Positions 22,820-34,011 of a DNA stretch of 64,000 nt are shown here, in pieces. The notes beneath the pieces were generated by a model. That model was given only the letters and a program-made list of their open reading frames with translations, had not been told where the DNA came from and did no database searches. Source of the stretch: Coniferiporia sulphurascens (Eukaryota; Basidiomycota; Agaricomycetes; Hymenochaetales; Hymenochaetaceae); assembly GCA_002794785.1 (NCBI GenBank), contig NBBA01000009.1:186001-250000 (forward strand). Reading direction: 5' to 3'. The position numbers and the translations under genes were made by a program. Position 1 is the first letter of the stretch. Each line of letters starts with the position of its first letter.

Positions 22820-25602
22820 CTATACTTTTGGTTCGCCTTCTTTCGACGCACCCGCCTCTTTGGCGTCGGCATCTGAAGAATGTATGTGCCAATCGAGGAT
22901 GTCTGCCCACTTCCCAGGGAGCAATTGCGAAATTTGTTCGACGTCCTTATCGCCTCGCCCGGACAGGCACTGACGTGTCGGTAAAGTCAGCGATAAAAAT
23001 TCAGCAAGATATACAAAAAGAAAGAAGCATTCACGCACAATTACAACATCATTGTCTTTCGGTAGCGCTTTCGCAAGTTCGATACCACCCCAAATAGCGT
23101 GGGCCGATTCCAAGGCTAAAATACCACTGTCGTGAATCTCGATTTAATTTGTATCCGAGTATCCCACCCACCTGGTATAATTCCTTCAAGTTGTGTGATC
23201 AACCGGAAGCCCCGGAGTGCTTCCTCGTCAGTGGCGACAATGTATTCCGCCCTCCCGGAATCTTTGAGCCAGGCATGCTCCGGGCCTACGGCAGGATAGT
23301 CGAGGCCTGCACTGACCGAGTGCGTTTCTGTAATTTGTCCCGCTTTAGTCTGTAAGACATAAGTCCGCACGCCATGCAAAACACCAGGTACACCACGGGC
23401 AAGCGTGGCACTGTGGCGCTCGCTGTCAATACCTATATTTGTTTGATCAGATCAGCTAGTAAACAAAACTGGTTGCTCACCTTCACCTCCAGCTTCAACC
23501 CCGATTAGCCGAACGTTTTTATCTGGGATGAAGTCGTAGAATGTCCCGATGGCATTACTCCCCCCTCCTACGCATGCAACAACCGCATCCGGCAGTTTCT
23601 TGCGTATCTCATACAGCTGCTTTTTTATTTCGCCTCCTATGATGCGCTGGAAGTCGCGCACAATAGTAGGGAACGGATGGGGACCAATTGCGGAGCCTAC
23701 TAGATAGTGTGTCGTAGAAAGGTTCGTCACCCAGTCGCGCATGGCTTCGTTGACAGCATCCTTTAGAGTACAGGAACCTGAACTGACAGGAATGACCTAA
23801 AATGGAACGTTAATAAAGGTAGTAAAGCAATACGGCCAATTACCTTAGCGCCAAGCATTTGAATGCGAAAGACGTTCAACGCTTGCCGTCTCACATCTTC
23901 CGAACCCATGTAGACAATACACTCCAACCCAAACCGAGCACAAACAGTAGCCGTAGCCACCCCATGTTGCCCAGCTCCAGTCTCAGCAATGATGCGCCTT
24001 TTCCCTAAACGCTTCGCAAGAAGGATCTGAAGAGAATTAATCAGATATATTCCCTTTCCAGAGAACCCAACACCAAACCTGGCCGATAGCGTTATTAATC
24101 TTATGGGAACCTGTATGATTTCTAAAAACAGCCCCCAAATTCATGAGCACTCCGTAGGTAGGGTCGTATTTCAACTTACAAATCTTCCCGTTTGAGCCAT
24201 ATCTTGGCTCCACCCGCATGTTCCGTGAGCCTTTCGGAAAAGTAGAGCTTTGAAGGGCGGTTCATATAACCATATAGACTTTCAAACTCTCTCCAGAACC
24301 CTGGGTCGGCGATTGCAGCTTTGTGCGCCGCTTCGAGTTCAACAAGACAATCGACGAGGGCTTCGGGTACATATTGTCCCCCAAACTGCCCAAACCGAGG
24401 CGGAAGCACGATGGATTCCGGTGGGCCGCCATTCTTTGAGGCGAATTGTCGAACTCCATTATCTGGGGAAAGCTCGTGTCTGGCCGGCCGCTCGCGGCCT
24501 GTGTGGGGGATGGAGTCTTGTCCCTTCAAGCTGATCTCGGCGCAATACGCGCATATTCTCCGTGCAAGCTGACCGGCGGGGGCTTCTTTTATGACCGAGA
24601 CGAGGCGGCTGCCAATGACAACCCCATCGGCACCTGCGCCTGCCACTGTTTCGAAGTGAGCGCGAGTAGCAACACCAAAGCCTACTGCAAGAGGAACGGT
24701 CGAGTACTGCCGTATGCGTGCTAAAATATCGGGAAGCTCGGTGTTCATGGCGACCTTGGCAGACGAACCGGTTGTCCCCATCTAGACAGTCGTCTGAGTC
24801 TCTGTTTATCAAAATCAACGAGAACTCACCTTCGATACAACATATATGAACGAGTCCGCAATCGAGGCCAGAAATTTTACACGATGCAATGAGGTGGATG
24901 GGGCGATTAAAGGGACATATGAGAGCCTTTAGTTTCTCGGGTAAGCGATAGTACCGTCCCGAACACAAGCAACGATAAAGCGCACCCCGTCCTTGCACAT
25001 TTCTCCCTAAAACCAACGGCTTCTTCTGGGGGAAGATCAACCATAATGTATCCGTTGGCACCAGCTATCTTAGCATCCTGGATTGCTTTCTCTTCACCGT
25101 ATGCAAGCATCGGGTTGTAATATCCTATAACCCAACCCATTACTGAGTACTGAGAGATATTGTTTGGCGAAGGACAAACCCATAAGAAGGACAGGTGCTT
25201 TCAGACCCTCTTGGCGTGCTTTGGCAATGAAAGATAAACAGTCGCTATAGTCGACATCATTTTTCAGAGCTACCTGTCATCCGGCGGAATGAGCCACCTC
25301 AAGCATACACGGACCGAGTTGTGGTCACAGTCAACTCACAGTATTGGTTTCCTGGATAACGGGTCCATCAGCGATAGGATCGCTGAATGGCATACCGAGT
25401 TCAATGATATCTGCCCCGCCCTCCTCCATTGCGAGCAGGATGGGCACCGTAGCATCCTTCGTCGGATAGCCTGCAGTGACGAAGGTGACGAGAGCAGGCT
25501 TGCCCTACAGATGCTTAAGCTGAACGCCGCTGAAAAAAGGAAGTGCCTAAGCAGTACCTCCGCTTTCTTGGTTTCGAATACTTTTTTGAGGGCGTCGGCC
25601 AT
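22820..25602 (-). CDS. Bifunctional tryptophan synthase (alpha-beta fusion)
   Basis: This enzyme catalyses the last two steps of tryptophan synthesis, cleaving indole-3-glycerol phosphate and condensing indole with serine. As usual in fungi, alpha and beta domains are fused. The alpha part starts [15 protein letters not shown] at 25602. Its antisense-read exons include the catalytic Glu/Asp region ([15 protein letters not shown]), [20 protein letters not shown], and [20 protein letters not shown]. The beta part begins [20 protein letters not shown]. The PLP lysine is in [14 protein letters not shown], with the Lys codon at 24102-24100. Downstream are [37 protein letters not shown], and the C-terminal [13 protein letters not shown]. 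The stop is at 22820. All expected catalytic residues are present. The gene is divergent from the asparaginase gene over 141 bp carrying TGACTC elements. Confidence 0.95.
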
Positions 25603-25743
25603 GGAGGGTAAGAACGTTAGTTTGTGGTGTGGGATGGCTAATTGGCGTCTTTATATGCGCCTGCTGGATCGGGATGATGACTCGGAGTTTCTCCGAAACT
25701 GACTCAGACGCCCACTCCAGCTCAACTCCGTTTTGCATAAGAC
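25603..25743. promoter_or_regulatory. Shared divergent promoter of tryptophan synthase and asparaginase
   Basis: Only 141 bp separate the two start codons, so both promoters and leaders must be packed here. It contains TGACTC at 25678-25683 and a full Gcn4/Cpc1/AP-1-type site TGACTCA at 25700-25706. The two sites start 22 bp apart, about two helical turns. Between them lies the perfect palindrome CGGAGTTTCTCCG at 25683-25695. The TGACTC sites suggest general amino-acid control of one or both genes. That inference comes from motif and gene function only. Confidence 0.6.
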
Positions 25744-28447
25744 GATGGAGCACATCCAACAATCTGATGAATCGCGGGTCCTTGTAAGTGCTTGAAGGCC
25801 GTCCTCGTCGCAGAGTTCTTGATCCCGAGTGCGTTGATGAGAGGTTATAAATACGGGCGGAACTATCGGCATGTTGGTCGGGCCTCAAGGCTATAGAAAC
25901 GAACCACACTTCCTGACCGGTAGGTCAGGCCTTCGAGATGCACAGTCTTTTGTTAAACGAGCGATTTTCACAGAAACATTGCGGTATGTTTAGTTTCCAA
26001 GACGCTATTCCCTCCTTTGGCCCAGTCAATAGAATCCACTTGACCTTGTACCAAGCTGTCAGTCTCGTTTTCACGATCCTCTTGGAGACTCTCTGTTCTC
26101 CCATTCGGGCTCTATCGAGGGCTTTAGAAAGTGGTCTGGTAGGAGCGGTAGGTCGAGTCCTGTGTCTGATAGCTATGTACCGGCACCCCAGGAGACGCAT
26201 ACCCTTCTCGTGAGATCGACTAGACCTGTCATGCCCTCACTGCTTCTGCCCAACCAGCAAACAACAGCCGAATCTCTGGTTGGCCAGTGCAAGAAAATAG
26301 GGGATGCCGTATACGAATGCCTCCTTCCCAGTCTCGTGACGCCACGTATGTCAATACATGCTGGAAATACCGCACTGAAACGTATCAGATACGTCGTTCT
26401 CGAGGTACTATCTGCACGTCGATCTTTTGCTCCAAGTTACTTAGGCGGTTAGTAATTAGTGGAATCCTCTCTTGGATAGCAGCAACGTCGAGACAGAAGG
26501 TTTCTCCGCTTTCCTCATTTTACTGCTCCGTGTTCCATCTCGCCATTTTGTTCATGACAGATTGGATTCGTATCGCAACTGAAATTGAACTCAATTACAC
26601 TGCTTTTGATGCATTTGTCGTGTTACATGGCACAGATACCATGTCATATACCTCAAGTGCTCTTAGCTTCATGCTGGAGGATTTGGGGAAAACGGTGGTA
26701 GGTGTTGATTGCATCTGAGCTTCTTTCCAGTCCACGTAGTCTTGCAGATCTTAACCGGCGCACAAATTCCGCTCTCGGAGTTACGCAATGATGCGGTGGA
26801 CAATTTGCTCGGAGCACTCGCCATCGCCGGTCATTACATTATACCAGGTTGATTGATTGGTCTCGAATGCATCTCACTCGCTCATCAAACGCAGAATGCT
26901 GCCTATTCTTCAACCAATGCCTGTATCGCGGCAATCGAGTTTCGAAAATTTCCTCGTATGATCTTGATGCGTTCAACAGTCCGAACTTTCCTCCGCTTGT
27001 GAACGGTGAGTAGATCTGTCGCCGATTCGTCAAATAGACGCTTACCGTCAGTAAGTAAAGTTGGAATCGATATCACGGTAAACTGGACCTCTGTACTTAG
27101 ACAAACAAGTTTACGTCGTTTTAAGGCACATAAGAGTGAGTCGAGCCATAAATTCTGTTGCAAGTCTGCTTTACTTAGATTCACAGATATGGTCTCTCAT
27201 GTAGGTAAAGTAGGACCACTTTGGCCTCACCATGATAATAAACTTGAAACAAATATACAGCCACACTGCGTCTATTTCCTGGGATCTCATCGGATACAGT
27301 CCGAGCATTCATGATGCCACCCGTTCAAGGAGTCGTTCTGGAAACTTTTGGTGCGGGCAATGCCCCTCAACGAAGTGATCTAATGGAGGCGCTGCGAGAA
27401 GCGTCCATCCGTGGTGTGGTTATAGGTACGTGCCAATGCATCTTTTGGGACTATCATTAAATCCAAAATCTCCAGTTGCCATTACTCAGTGCGCAAAGGG
27501 GGCAGTATCCGATGCCTACGAGGCAGGCAGGACACTGCTTAATGCAGGCGTTGTTCCCGGTGGCGACATGACTCCAGAGGTTAGCGCCACATCTTGATCG
27601 CGTAGGACGGTAACCTAAGTTTATCCCATCTCAGTGCGCACTCACAAAGTTAAGATATTTGCTCTCGAAGCCCGAGTTATCAGTTGAGAAAGTCCGGGAA
27701 CTTATCAGCCTGCCCCTGCGCGGCGAGATGACACCCGCGGAGAAATCATCAGCAAAACTATCGATGTCGCAACACCTAGATTTGATGCATGACTTCTTCG
27801 CTCAGATGGTCCGGCTTTCATCTGCGCCGTTGGGCACTGCCGCGGCCCCGGAGACAGTCGTTTCTCCCGCCCGTGAATGCATAACTGACGAATCAACTGC
27901 GCCTTGGTCGTGGACGGCCGCTGATGTGGGCACGACAGAATTGTCCCTCCTCCCGATGCTCATACGCCTGGCGGTAGCAAAGGATGATGTAGAAGGCCTC
28001 AACTTCTGCCTTTATTTCCAGGACGACAAGAATCTGCTACGGGGTCCTGGAGATGCGAAGCTCGATGGAGGTTGTGCAGCGGGGGTTGTAAACAGTGTAG
28101 ATCCCAGTTCAGGGTGGACTCCATTACACGTTGCCGCTTTTAATGGTAGCAACCGATGTCTCAATATCCTGCTACAAGCGGGTGCGTTGGTGCACTTCCG
28201 GGACGCTCTGGGGCACACTGCGCTTTATTACGTAAGTCCATACACTCTACAAACCAGCCTTTCTACCAATGTTACATTTCAGGCTGCTCGACGTGGCCAT
28301 ACCGATGCTGTGAATGTTCTGAGACAAGCCGGAGCGAATCTGGGGGGCTCCGATATTGAGGGTGGATATGCCAGACTTGAGGTCACAAAAGCCTCACAGA
28401 GGGGCGACGAGTGCGCGTTGCAAACGTGGCAAAAAGCCGGTTTTTAG
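25744..28447 (+). CDS. Cytosolic-type L-asparaginase with C-terminal ankyrin repeats
   Basis: This asparaginase hydrolyses asparagine to aspartate and ammonia, with an ankyrin tail as in the animal ASPG/60-kDa lysophospholipase family. The first exon is short: [14 protein letters not shown], from the ATG at 25744, with the last V completed after the intron. A 54-nt intron (GTAAGT...GAGAG) joins it to [16 protein letters not shown], the first catalytic Thr motif. Next are [20 protein letters not shown], a disordered insertion, [20 protein letters not shown] (second catalytic motif), [20 protein letters not shown], and [20 protein letters not shown]. After a roughly 100-residue linker come ankyrin repeats: [40 protein letters not shown], and a divergent third. 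The stop is at 28447, converging on the Csm1-like gene. Catalytic threonines are intact. Residues in the first exons depend on my splice choices. Confidence 0.88.
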
Positions 28448-28617
28448 CATAGGTATAATTCCAGATATTCGATCCTTAGAAGAAAAGGCAGAGCTTGGAT
28501 ACTTGTAGTACAACAATGATAGACTGCTGAAGAAGAAAACAAGATGAACTGAACAGCTATAAAAGCGAGGAAAGAAAGTTGGCCTAGATCGACATTGTCT
28601 AATCACCTTACAGAAGG

Positions 28618-30370
28618 TTATTCTGACCCGGAAGACTCATCATTCATGGCATTATACAACCTGTTCATGAAGACGTCTAGTTGCTTACGTCGAAATGTGA
28701 ACTCTTCCGTCAGGAAATCCAGTTTTTCCATCAGCTCCGGGCTACTGTCACTCAGCTCCAGAGGAGTATAAGCCACTTTTTCCACAATTCCCTCTTCGTC
28801 CTCGTCGAATTCTGCATACGTGCGAAGAGAAAAGTTGAGACCTGTTGAAACGCATACATGACGGAATGGGTAAACATCATCAGAGAAAGTAATGCAAGTT
28901 TGGATGACGCACTCTGTTTGCCGCCCAGATGAGAATACAAGCACTTGTACACCCATTGCTTTTCAGCTGAATCGCTCGATGTCTCGTATTTACAGTCAAT
29001 GAAAAGAATGTTCGACATGTCTTCGTATAACCGGTGTATATTTGTCGCCTTTTCGTTGTCTATCTTCGCACCTGAACCCGAACCGGTAAACACGCGTGCT
29101 CTTGAGACCGGGTCTCGAGTATTTGGGCGAGAAGCTGCGAGTGACTTGCTCCGTTCCACCTCCGCCGAGAGCTCGACCTTCAGTGTTCGAACTATACAAT
29201 GAAATCAGGATACCTATGGACGCAGGGTTCTTGGAGTATGGGGCACGCACCTTCTAAATCCCTTTCGCGGATAGCTGCGTCCCGTTCGGCAATGTCATTT
29301 TCCTTTTCCCTCAAGGCTCTCCTGAGCTGCTCCACCTGCCTCTCAATGTCCCTCCGTTCTTCATCGGCAGCCTCCCGTGTCAGGAAATGTAGCGTAGAAG
29401 TTTTCCCCTCTCTTGTGAGGGAGTCGATACGGGCAAGTTGCGATGTCATTTCTTTAATCGATTCTTCTTGTACTGCAGTTCAGAAATCAGATAAATAGAC
29501 GCCTCGTTTTCGAAGTGCGATAAACGAGACAGACTTTGTATGCGGCTTTCATACACAAGTACCAGATTCTCAACTCTTTCTTCCAGTTCCGTCTTTCTAG
29601 TATGGAACGCTTCCTCAAGCTGTGATGCGAGACTGTCTCGCTGAGCTTTCGACTGGGAAGAAGTATGAGAATGGTTTTGTCAATCAAGGTTGGTTGGACC
29701 GACGCACATCTTGTAATTGCCTCCGCAAGCGTTCAATTTTCTTGCGATCCCTTTCCTCCCGCCTTTTCCAAACCAACTCTCCATCAAGTGTTTGCTTCTC
29801 CTTCAGTTTCAGTGAGGGCATACCGGGGAGCTCGAGCTCGCGCGACACGTTTTCGAACTCCTCCCTAACTTCGCCCGCATTATCCTCGTCCATGGCTTCT
29901 GGCGGTGCCTCGGGCCTCGCCTTTGCCTTTCCTTTACTGCGAGGCGCATTCCTCGGCTTCAACGAGGGTGGAAGATGATCTGGCTCACGCGATATTGCGC
30001 GTTTATGCAGGCGCCCCTTCCCAGGCGCGGATGCGAGGACATCAACCACCTCCGTGTCGCCGTCGCGATCACCATCGGGTACGCGCTCTGTCTCGCCATC
30101 GTCTCCCTCCTGTGACGTGTGCTTTTTCCGCGTCTCTTGGCGCGTCCCTTGTGGTCTGGACGATGAACTTGCAGCTGCAGCGCGTCCGTTGGGCTTGGTT
30201 GTTTTCAACGTCGCGTCGGTATATTTTTCTATGCGGTACGGCGTCGTGTTCGTGTCGTATGCTCCTGTGGCGTGATGATTTGTTGAAAGTTATTTAAATA
30301 GCAATTAAACTGCCATTTATGGGCATTTTGACATACCGAGCTCGTCTTCGTCAGAAGAGGGTACAACCAT
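28618..30370 (-). CDS. Monopolin-like Csm1/Pcs1 chromosome-segregation protein
   Basis: This protein has a disordered basic N-terminus, a central coiled coil and a C-terminal globular domain resembling the Csm1/Pcs1 domain, which clamps kinetochore or nucleolar partners during chromosome segregation. The start MVVPSSDEDEL at 30370 is joined by a GTATGT...CACAG intron to GAYDTNTTPYRIEKYTDATL. A long Arg/Lys/Glu-rich coiled coil follows (KKIERLRRQLQDVRRSN and others). The C-terminal domain reads LYEDMSNILFIDCKYETSSD, EKQWVYKCLYSHLGG, YPFRHVCVSTGLNFSLRTYA and ELMEKLDFLTEEFTFRRKQL. The stop is at 28618. The family call is based on architecture and the LYED/VYKCL pattern, so I hold it less firmly than for the enzymes. 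A hAT element lies 128 bp upstream of the start codon. Confidence 0.72.
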
Positions 30371-30489
30371 GGCTGAAGAACTCAAGTCTCAATGGCGAGG
30401 AGGCGACGCGATACTCTAAGCAGATCTTTTCCCACGACGGCAATTGATATCTAATAACTACGAACGACGGCGACAACGTGTACTACATA

Positions 30490-31031
30490 CCTTTGGTCAG
30501 TGTTGGGTCCGACCTTCGACCCGACCCCTAGACCCGACCCGGGTCGGAGGGTCTGACCCTAGGGTCGATAAAATCTTGCGAAATTGACGGGTCGGATGGG
30601 TCGATGACTAATAAGAAGTGTTATGTAAAATACTCATATGTGGACTATTACGTGGTTAGTCATTGTCTATATTACGTATACATATTTCAAGCAGAGTGTA
30701 AAAATTAGTGTGAAGACTGTGACACAAATTGTTTTGTATAGTCTGCTCACGAATCTATAAAATCACCATCACACAAAATGTACATGTCAGACCCTATAGA
30801 TATATAGCTTATTTTATAGTCTACACAATGTACATAATAATATAGCTTTTTTTAGTGTAACTCGGGTACATTATAATAATATTTAAGCGGCTATACTTTT
30901 TTATATCCTTATATGGTATTGACCCATCGACCCCTCCGACCCTACACTTACCCGGGTCAATAAAAAGTCCTACCTACCCGTTTTAGACCCATTGACCATT
31001 GACCCGGGTCGAACCCAACACTGCCTTTGGT
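30490..31031. mobile_element. Non-autonomous hAT-type DNA transposon (MITE) with target-site duplication
   Basis: A 526-bp element spans 30498-31023. Its termini are inverted repeats of CAGTGTTGGGTYCGACC, 17 bp with one mismatch (C at the left end, T at the right end). It is flanked by the perfect 8-bp direct repeat CCTTTGGT at 30490-30497 and 31024-31031. The CAGTGTTGGG-type ends and 8-bp duplication are the signature of hAT elements. The subterminal 70-100 bp at both ends are crowded with GGGTC/GACCC motifs, like transposase-binding subterminal repeats. The centre is AT-rich with no transposase frame, so movement would need a transposase in trans. The nearly unchanged ends and duplication suggest a recent insertion. 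Confidence 0.93.
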
Positions 31032-31573
31032 ACGCTCTTTATCACAGTCTTTTTGCAAACCAATCCATGGGCACCTTTCGCGGATTGATATAGGAAGTTC
31101 TTGGAATGACATTACCCGATAGTGAATATAATACAAAATCGAAACTCCGACGCATACCGCCAAATTGTTGCATCCCTTGCTTTCTTTGAAGAAACGATTT
31201 ATCTTCGGTCTATCCCTTATCCTGTGATCGGATAAGTTCCCAAAAACCATTTTCATGGCACAATCCAGAGGAAATACTAAGTATCATTAGGGTCCGCTAA
31301 CCTGGGCGGATTGAATTTTCGTCATGGATTGACGGTCGCATTTAAGGACAGTAATATCACAAATAGATGCGGCCCGATCGACGATGATGACACTCCTGGA
31401 CTGGGAGTACGGCTTTACTGGTCACATCACGTGATCAATTTACCAAACATCAACGCATCAATATTTGCAAAATGCAGTGCAACACGATCGACACATTCTT
31501 CTGCAAGCATGTCCATAGATACAGCCTCAGGCAAACCCAGAGTTCTGTAGCAAAATCAAAAACCCCCCTTTCA
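31032..31573. other. Intergenic region right of the hAT element
   Basis: About 540 bp lie between the transposon and the 3' end of the cupredoxin gene. A minus-strand open frame (about 31256-30957) runs into the element and has no recognisable feature. A plus-strand frame at 31311-31550 is likewise featureless. I see no supported gene. Confidence 0.4.
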
Positions 31574-32346
31574 TTACAGTCCAACCCCAGCCAGTAACCC
31601 CAGCACTGCTAATAAACCGGCCGCACCGCTGACACCCATCTTTGGCAGGGCGGCGCTTGCGGGTAGAGATGAAGTACTTGCACCACCTGCGGTAACGGAC
31701 GCAACTGGGGTCGCTGGAGCAGATGAACCGGCGCTACTAGCGGGAGTGGTAGAGTTCGACACTGTCCCATTAGCCGCGGCTTGGAAGGCTTCGAAAGTCT
31801 TGGCAGCAGTAGGGTTCACAGCGAATACCATACCCTGCTCGCAATGGCTTGGATAGCAAAAGAGTAAGACTCAGCGTAAAGATAAATATATTTGGAACAA
31901 CTCTACCCAGTCTGAGCGCAGAAGAACCATAAGGGTGCGGATGCATTATTGACCGTGAAACTCCATTGAGGAATCTCCGCCGAGCCAGCAGTAATCGGGA
32001 AGAACCCGGAGTCAATGCCGCTCTTTGTACACGGATTGGCAAAGGTGGACTGCGTCACCGACTAGTAAAAAAAGCTTAGTCTTCTGGGCCATGCACAAGC
32101 ACTACAGACATCATACATGATTTTTGGCCACACTATTCCCCGGGACATGTCAGTGTAATCGAACAATGGAATCCGACGATTAATGACAACATACAATTGG
32201 AAGGCAATGGTGTCACCAACGGAGACATTACTGATTGACGACGGACTGTAGGTCAAGCTATTGTTGCCGCCAACTGTAACGGTGAAGTTCGTTGCTGAAA
32301 CGAAGCCAGCAGCCGCAAGAACAGTCGCCAACGAGAACAATTTCAT
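31574..32346 (-). CDS. Secreted GPI-anchored cupredoxin-domain, serine-rich protein
   Basis: This is a small extracellular fungal protein with a plastocyanin-like fold. The start MKLFSLATVLAAAGFVSATN at 32346 is a clear signal peptide. A cupredoxin domain follows (TVGGNNSLTYSPSSISNVSV, then GDTIAFQFVAKNHSVTQSTF once joined). It includes PQWSFTVNNASAPLWFFCAQ, then HCEQGMVFAVNP. The copper ligands expected for the fold are visible as His in KNH, Cys in FFC, His in HCEQGM and its Met. The tail is Ser/Thr/Ala-rich and ends in a hydrophobic segment (GVSGAAGLLAVLGLLAGVGL) typical of a GPI-anchor signal. One predicted exon is only 16 nt long and supplies the first copper His. Such proteins sit at the cell wall, and their exact role is generally unknown. 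Confidence 0.85.
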
Positions 32347-32954
32347 GTCGAAATAAGAGGGAAAAGAGATGAATCTGATAAGAATACGAGACTATGAAGA
32401 ACCAACGGCAGGTCAGCTACTCGTCGGGTTTTCAGAGAGTGAGGACTTACCCTGCTCGACAAAGACGGGAGAAACCAGCTCAAAGATAAGAGGGGAATGT
32501 CAGAGTTGATGGAGGACGTGAAGGAAGCTCGCTTGCCTTTTTGTTGCGCGTCCCTGTGACGACCGGCAGTTGCCGCCTAAAAATAATATTGATCAGCAAC
32601 AAGGCCCAATCCAGACTAGTGTGACTGACATTTATCTGTGACACACACAATCGAAAAAAGCAAGCTGCTGAGCAACCTTCGAACTCCGACGGGGGCGGCC
32701 AGCGTAGCCGAATCCAGCGACTTTTCGTCCAGCGCTCTATACTCGCCCCGACGCTTCTCGTTGCCCCTTGTCAGTTCTCCTTTTCGTCTTGCAAAGGGTG
32801 TGTGCGAGGTGCGCGTCAGCTTGTCTTCTCTTATCGATATTAATGACACATAATCGCTTGGTGCTCGCAGATTTACCTGTTTCAACATCATAATTATCCT
32901 TCCGTTGTATACCTTCATTCACTTCATACCCATCCATTGTGACTTTCGGCCGCG
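32347..32954. promoter_or_regulatory. Divergent promoter region, cupredoxin and G-gamma 1
   Basis: About 600 bp separate two divergently transcribed start codons. No convincing coding segment is present. I can name no factor-specific site with confidence. Confidence 0.45.
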
Positions 32955-33330
32955 ATGAGCTCAAGACCTCACAAGCAATCCATGTCCGAACTGAAACTCA
33001 GGCGTTTGGTTGAGCACAATCAACGCCTGAGAGAGGACCTTGCGCGTCCCAGAGTCCGGGTTAGCGAGGCGAGTGCGAGGTGAGCTATTTTGCTGGCCTG
33101 GCCTATGTTGCCGATTTCTTTTATTCATGCTTACGCGCGTCGTGACATACACAGTCTCATTCAATATTGCAAGTCGACGAAAGATCACCTCGTTCGTGTT
33201 TTTGTGATTCCTGCTGCGTGTAGTACGAAAGTAACATCTTATAAAGGTACCATCCGTCTGGGGACCAGTAGGACGAGCAGAGGACCCATACGCGCCGCCG
33301 GCGCAAGGTTGCCAGTGCATAGTCATGTAG
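32955..33330 (+). CDS. Heterotrimeric G-protein gamma subunit, copy 1 (CAAX = CIVM)
   Basis: This is a fungal G-gamma, which pairs with G-beta at the plasma membrane in pheromone and nutrient signalling. Exon 1 starts [20 protein letters not shown] and ends at RVRVSEASA. Exon 2 gives [13 protein letters not shown]. Exon 3 gives [20 protein letters not shown] followed by the terminus GCQCIVM and a stop at 33328-33330. The length (about 80 residues), the GGL-type helix and the C-terminal CAAX box are as expected. The box ends in Met, which usually favours farnesylation. The second intron has an unusual donor, GTTCGT. A close paralogue with the same intron positions lies in opposite orientation at 35542-35167. 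Confidence 0.93.
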
Positions 33331-34011
33331 GAGCGCAGCGCTCGGGGACATCTCGAATTGCTATACTACCGACGCACTGTCGTTTCTCAATGCTTTCAGT
33401 GGTTGCGCGTACGACTGTCTGACTGGGGATCCACTGATAGTGGATGGTGATGGATGTCGTCGCATGGACGGGTCCGCCAGGGTGTTGTCATCTCTTCTTC
33501 TATGTTTTGTCCTGCTCGTTCATCACTCTCGCTCATTACTTGTTTATACGATTCTAATCCCTGCTACTGTCATCACATCACACGCTCGCCTAAGTGGGGA
33601 CTGCCCGTACTCGTGATGCATCTATTTACCCTCTAGTTTTTGCCCCTCTGTTTTGCATGGATAGATCACATCACCTTATCACACACCAACTCGTCCCTTT
33701 GACTCCCGACTGCCCTTTTTCGTTCCTTCAGTGTGGGGCAGGCTCTCGGTCCCACAAGCGGTACCACTTCTTTCTCTAGTGCGTTTTCTTGTCCAGCCTT
33801 CACGTAGATAGCCCTTTCATTATTTCATTACCGTTTCTTCCCTATGATATGTCATACTGTAGTTTCCGCACCCGCCGGGACTGCACCATGTCAAGTACCT
33901 AACGCGAAGACGACAAAGCGCATAAGGAATTCGCCTGCACTTGATACCGATTAGATTACTTTTTGCTAGCCATTTGAACAGCGCGGGGGCCAGATCAACG
34001 CCGCTTTTCCC
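33331..34011. other. Intergenic region between convergent G-gamma 1 and thioredoxin genes
   Basis: About 680 bp of pyrimidine-rich sequence contain the 3' ends of two convergent genes. Short open frames occur but none has recognisable content. Confidence 0.45.

Noticed and set aside
24459..25061. 200-codon minus-strand frame in tryptophan synthase
   Set aside because: It is out of frame with the recognised alpha and beta blocks and has no family resemblance.
30957..31256. Minus-strand open frame entering the hAT element
   Set aside because: It crosses the transposon boundary and shows no recognisable feature, so it is probably chance.
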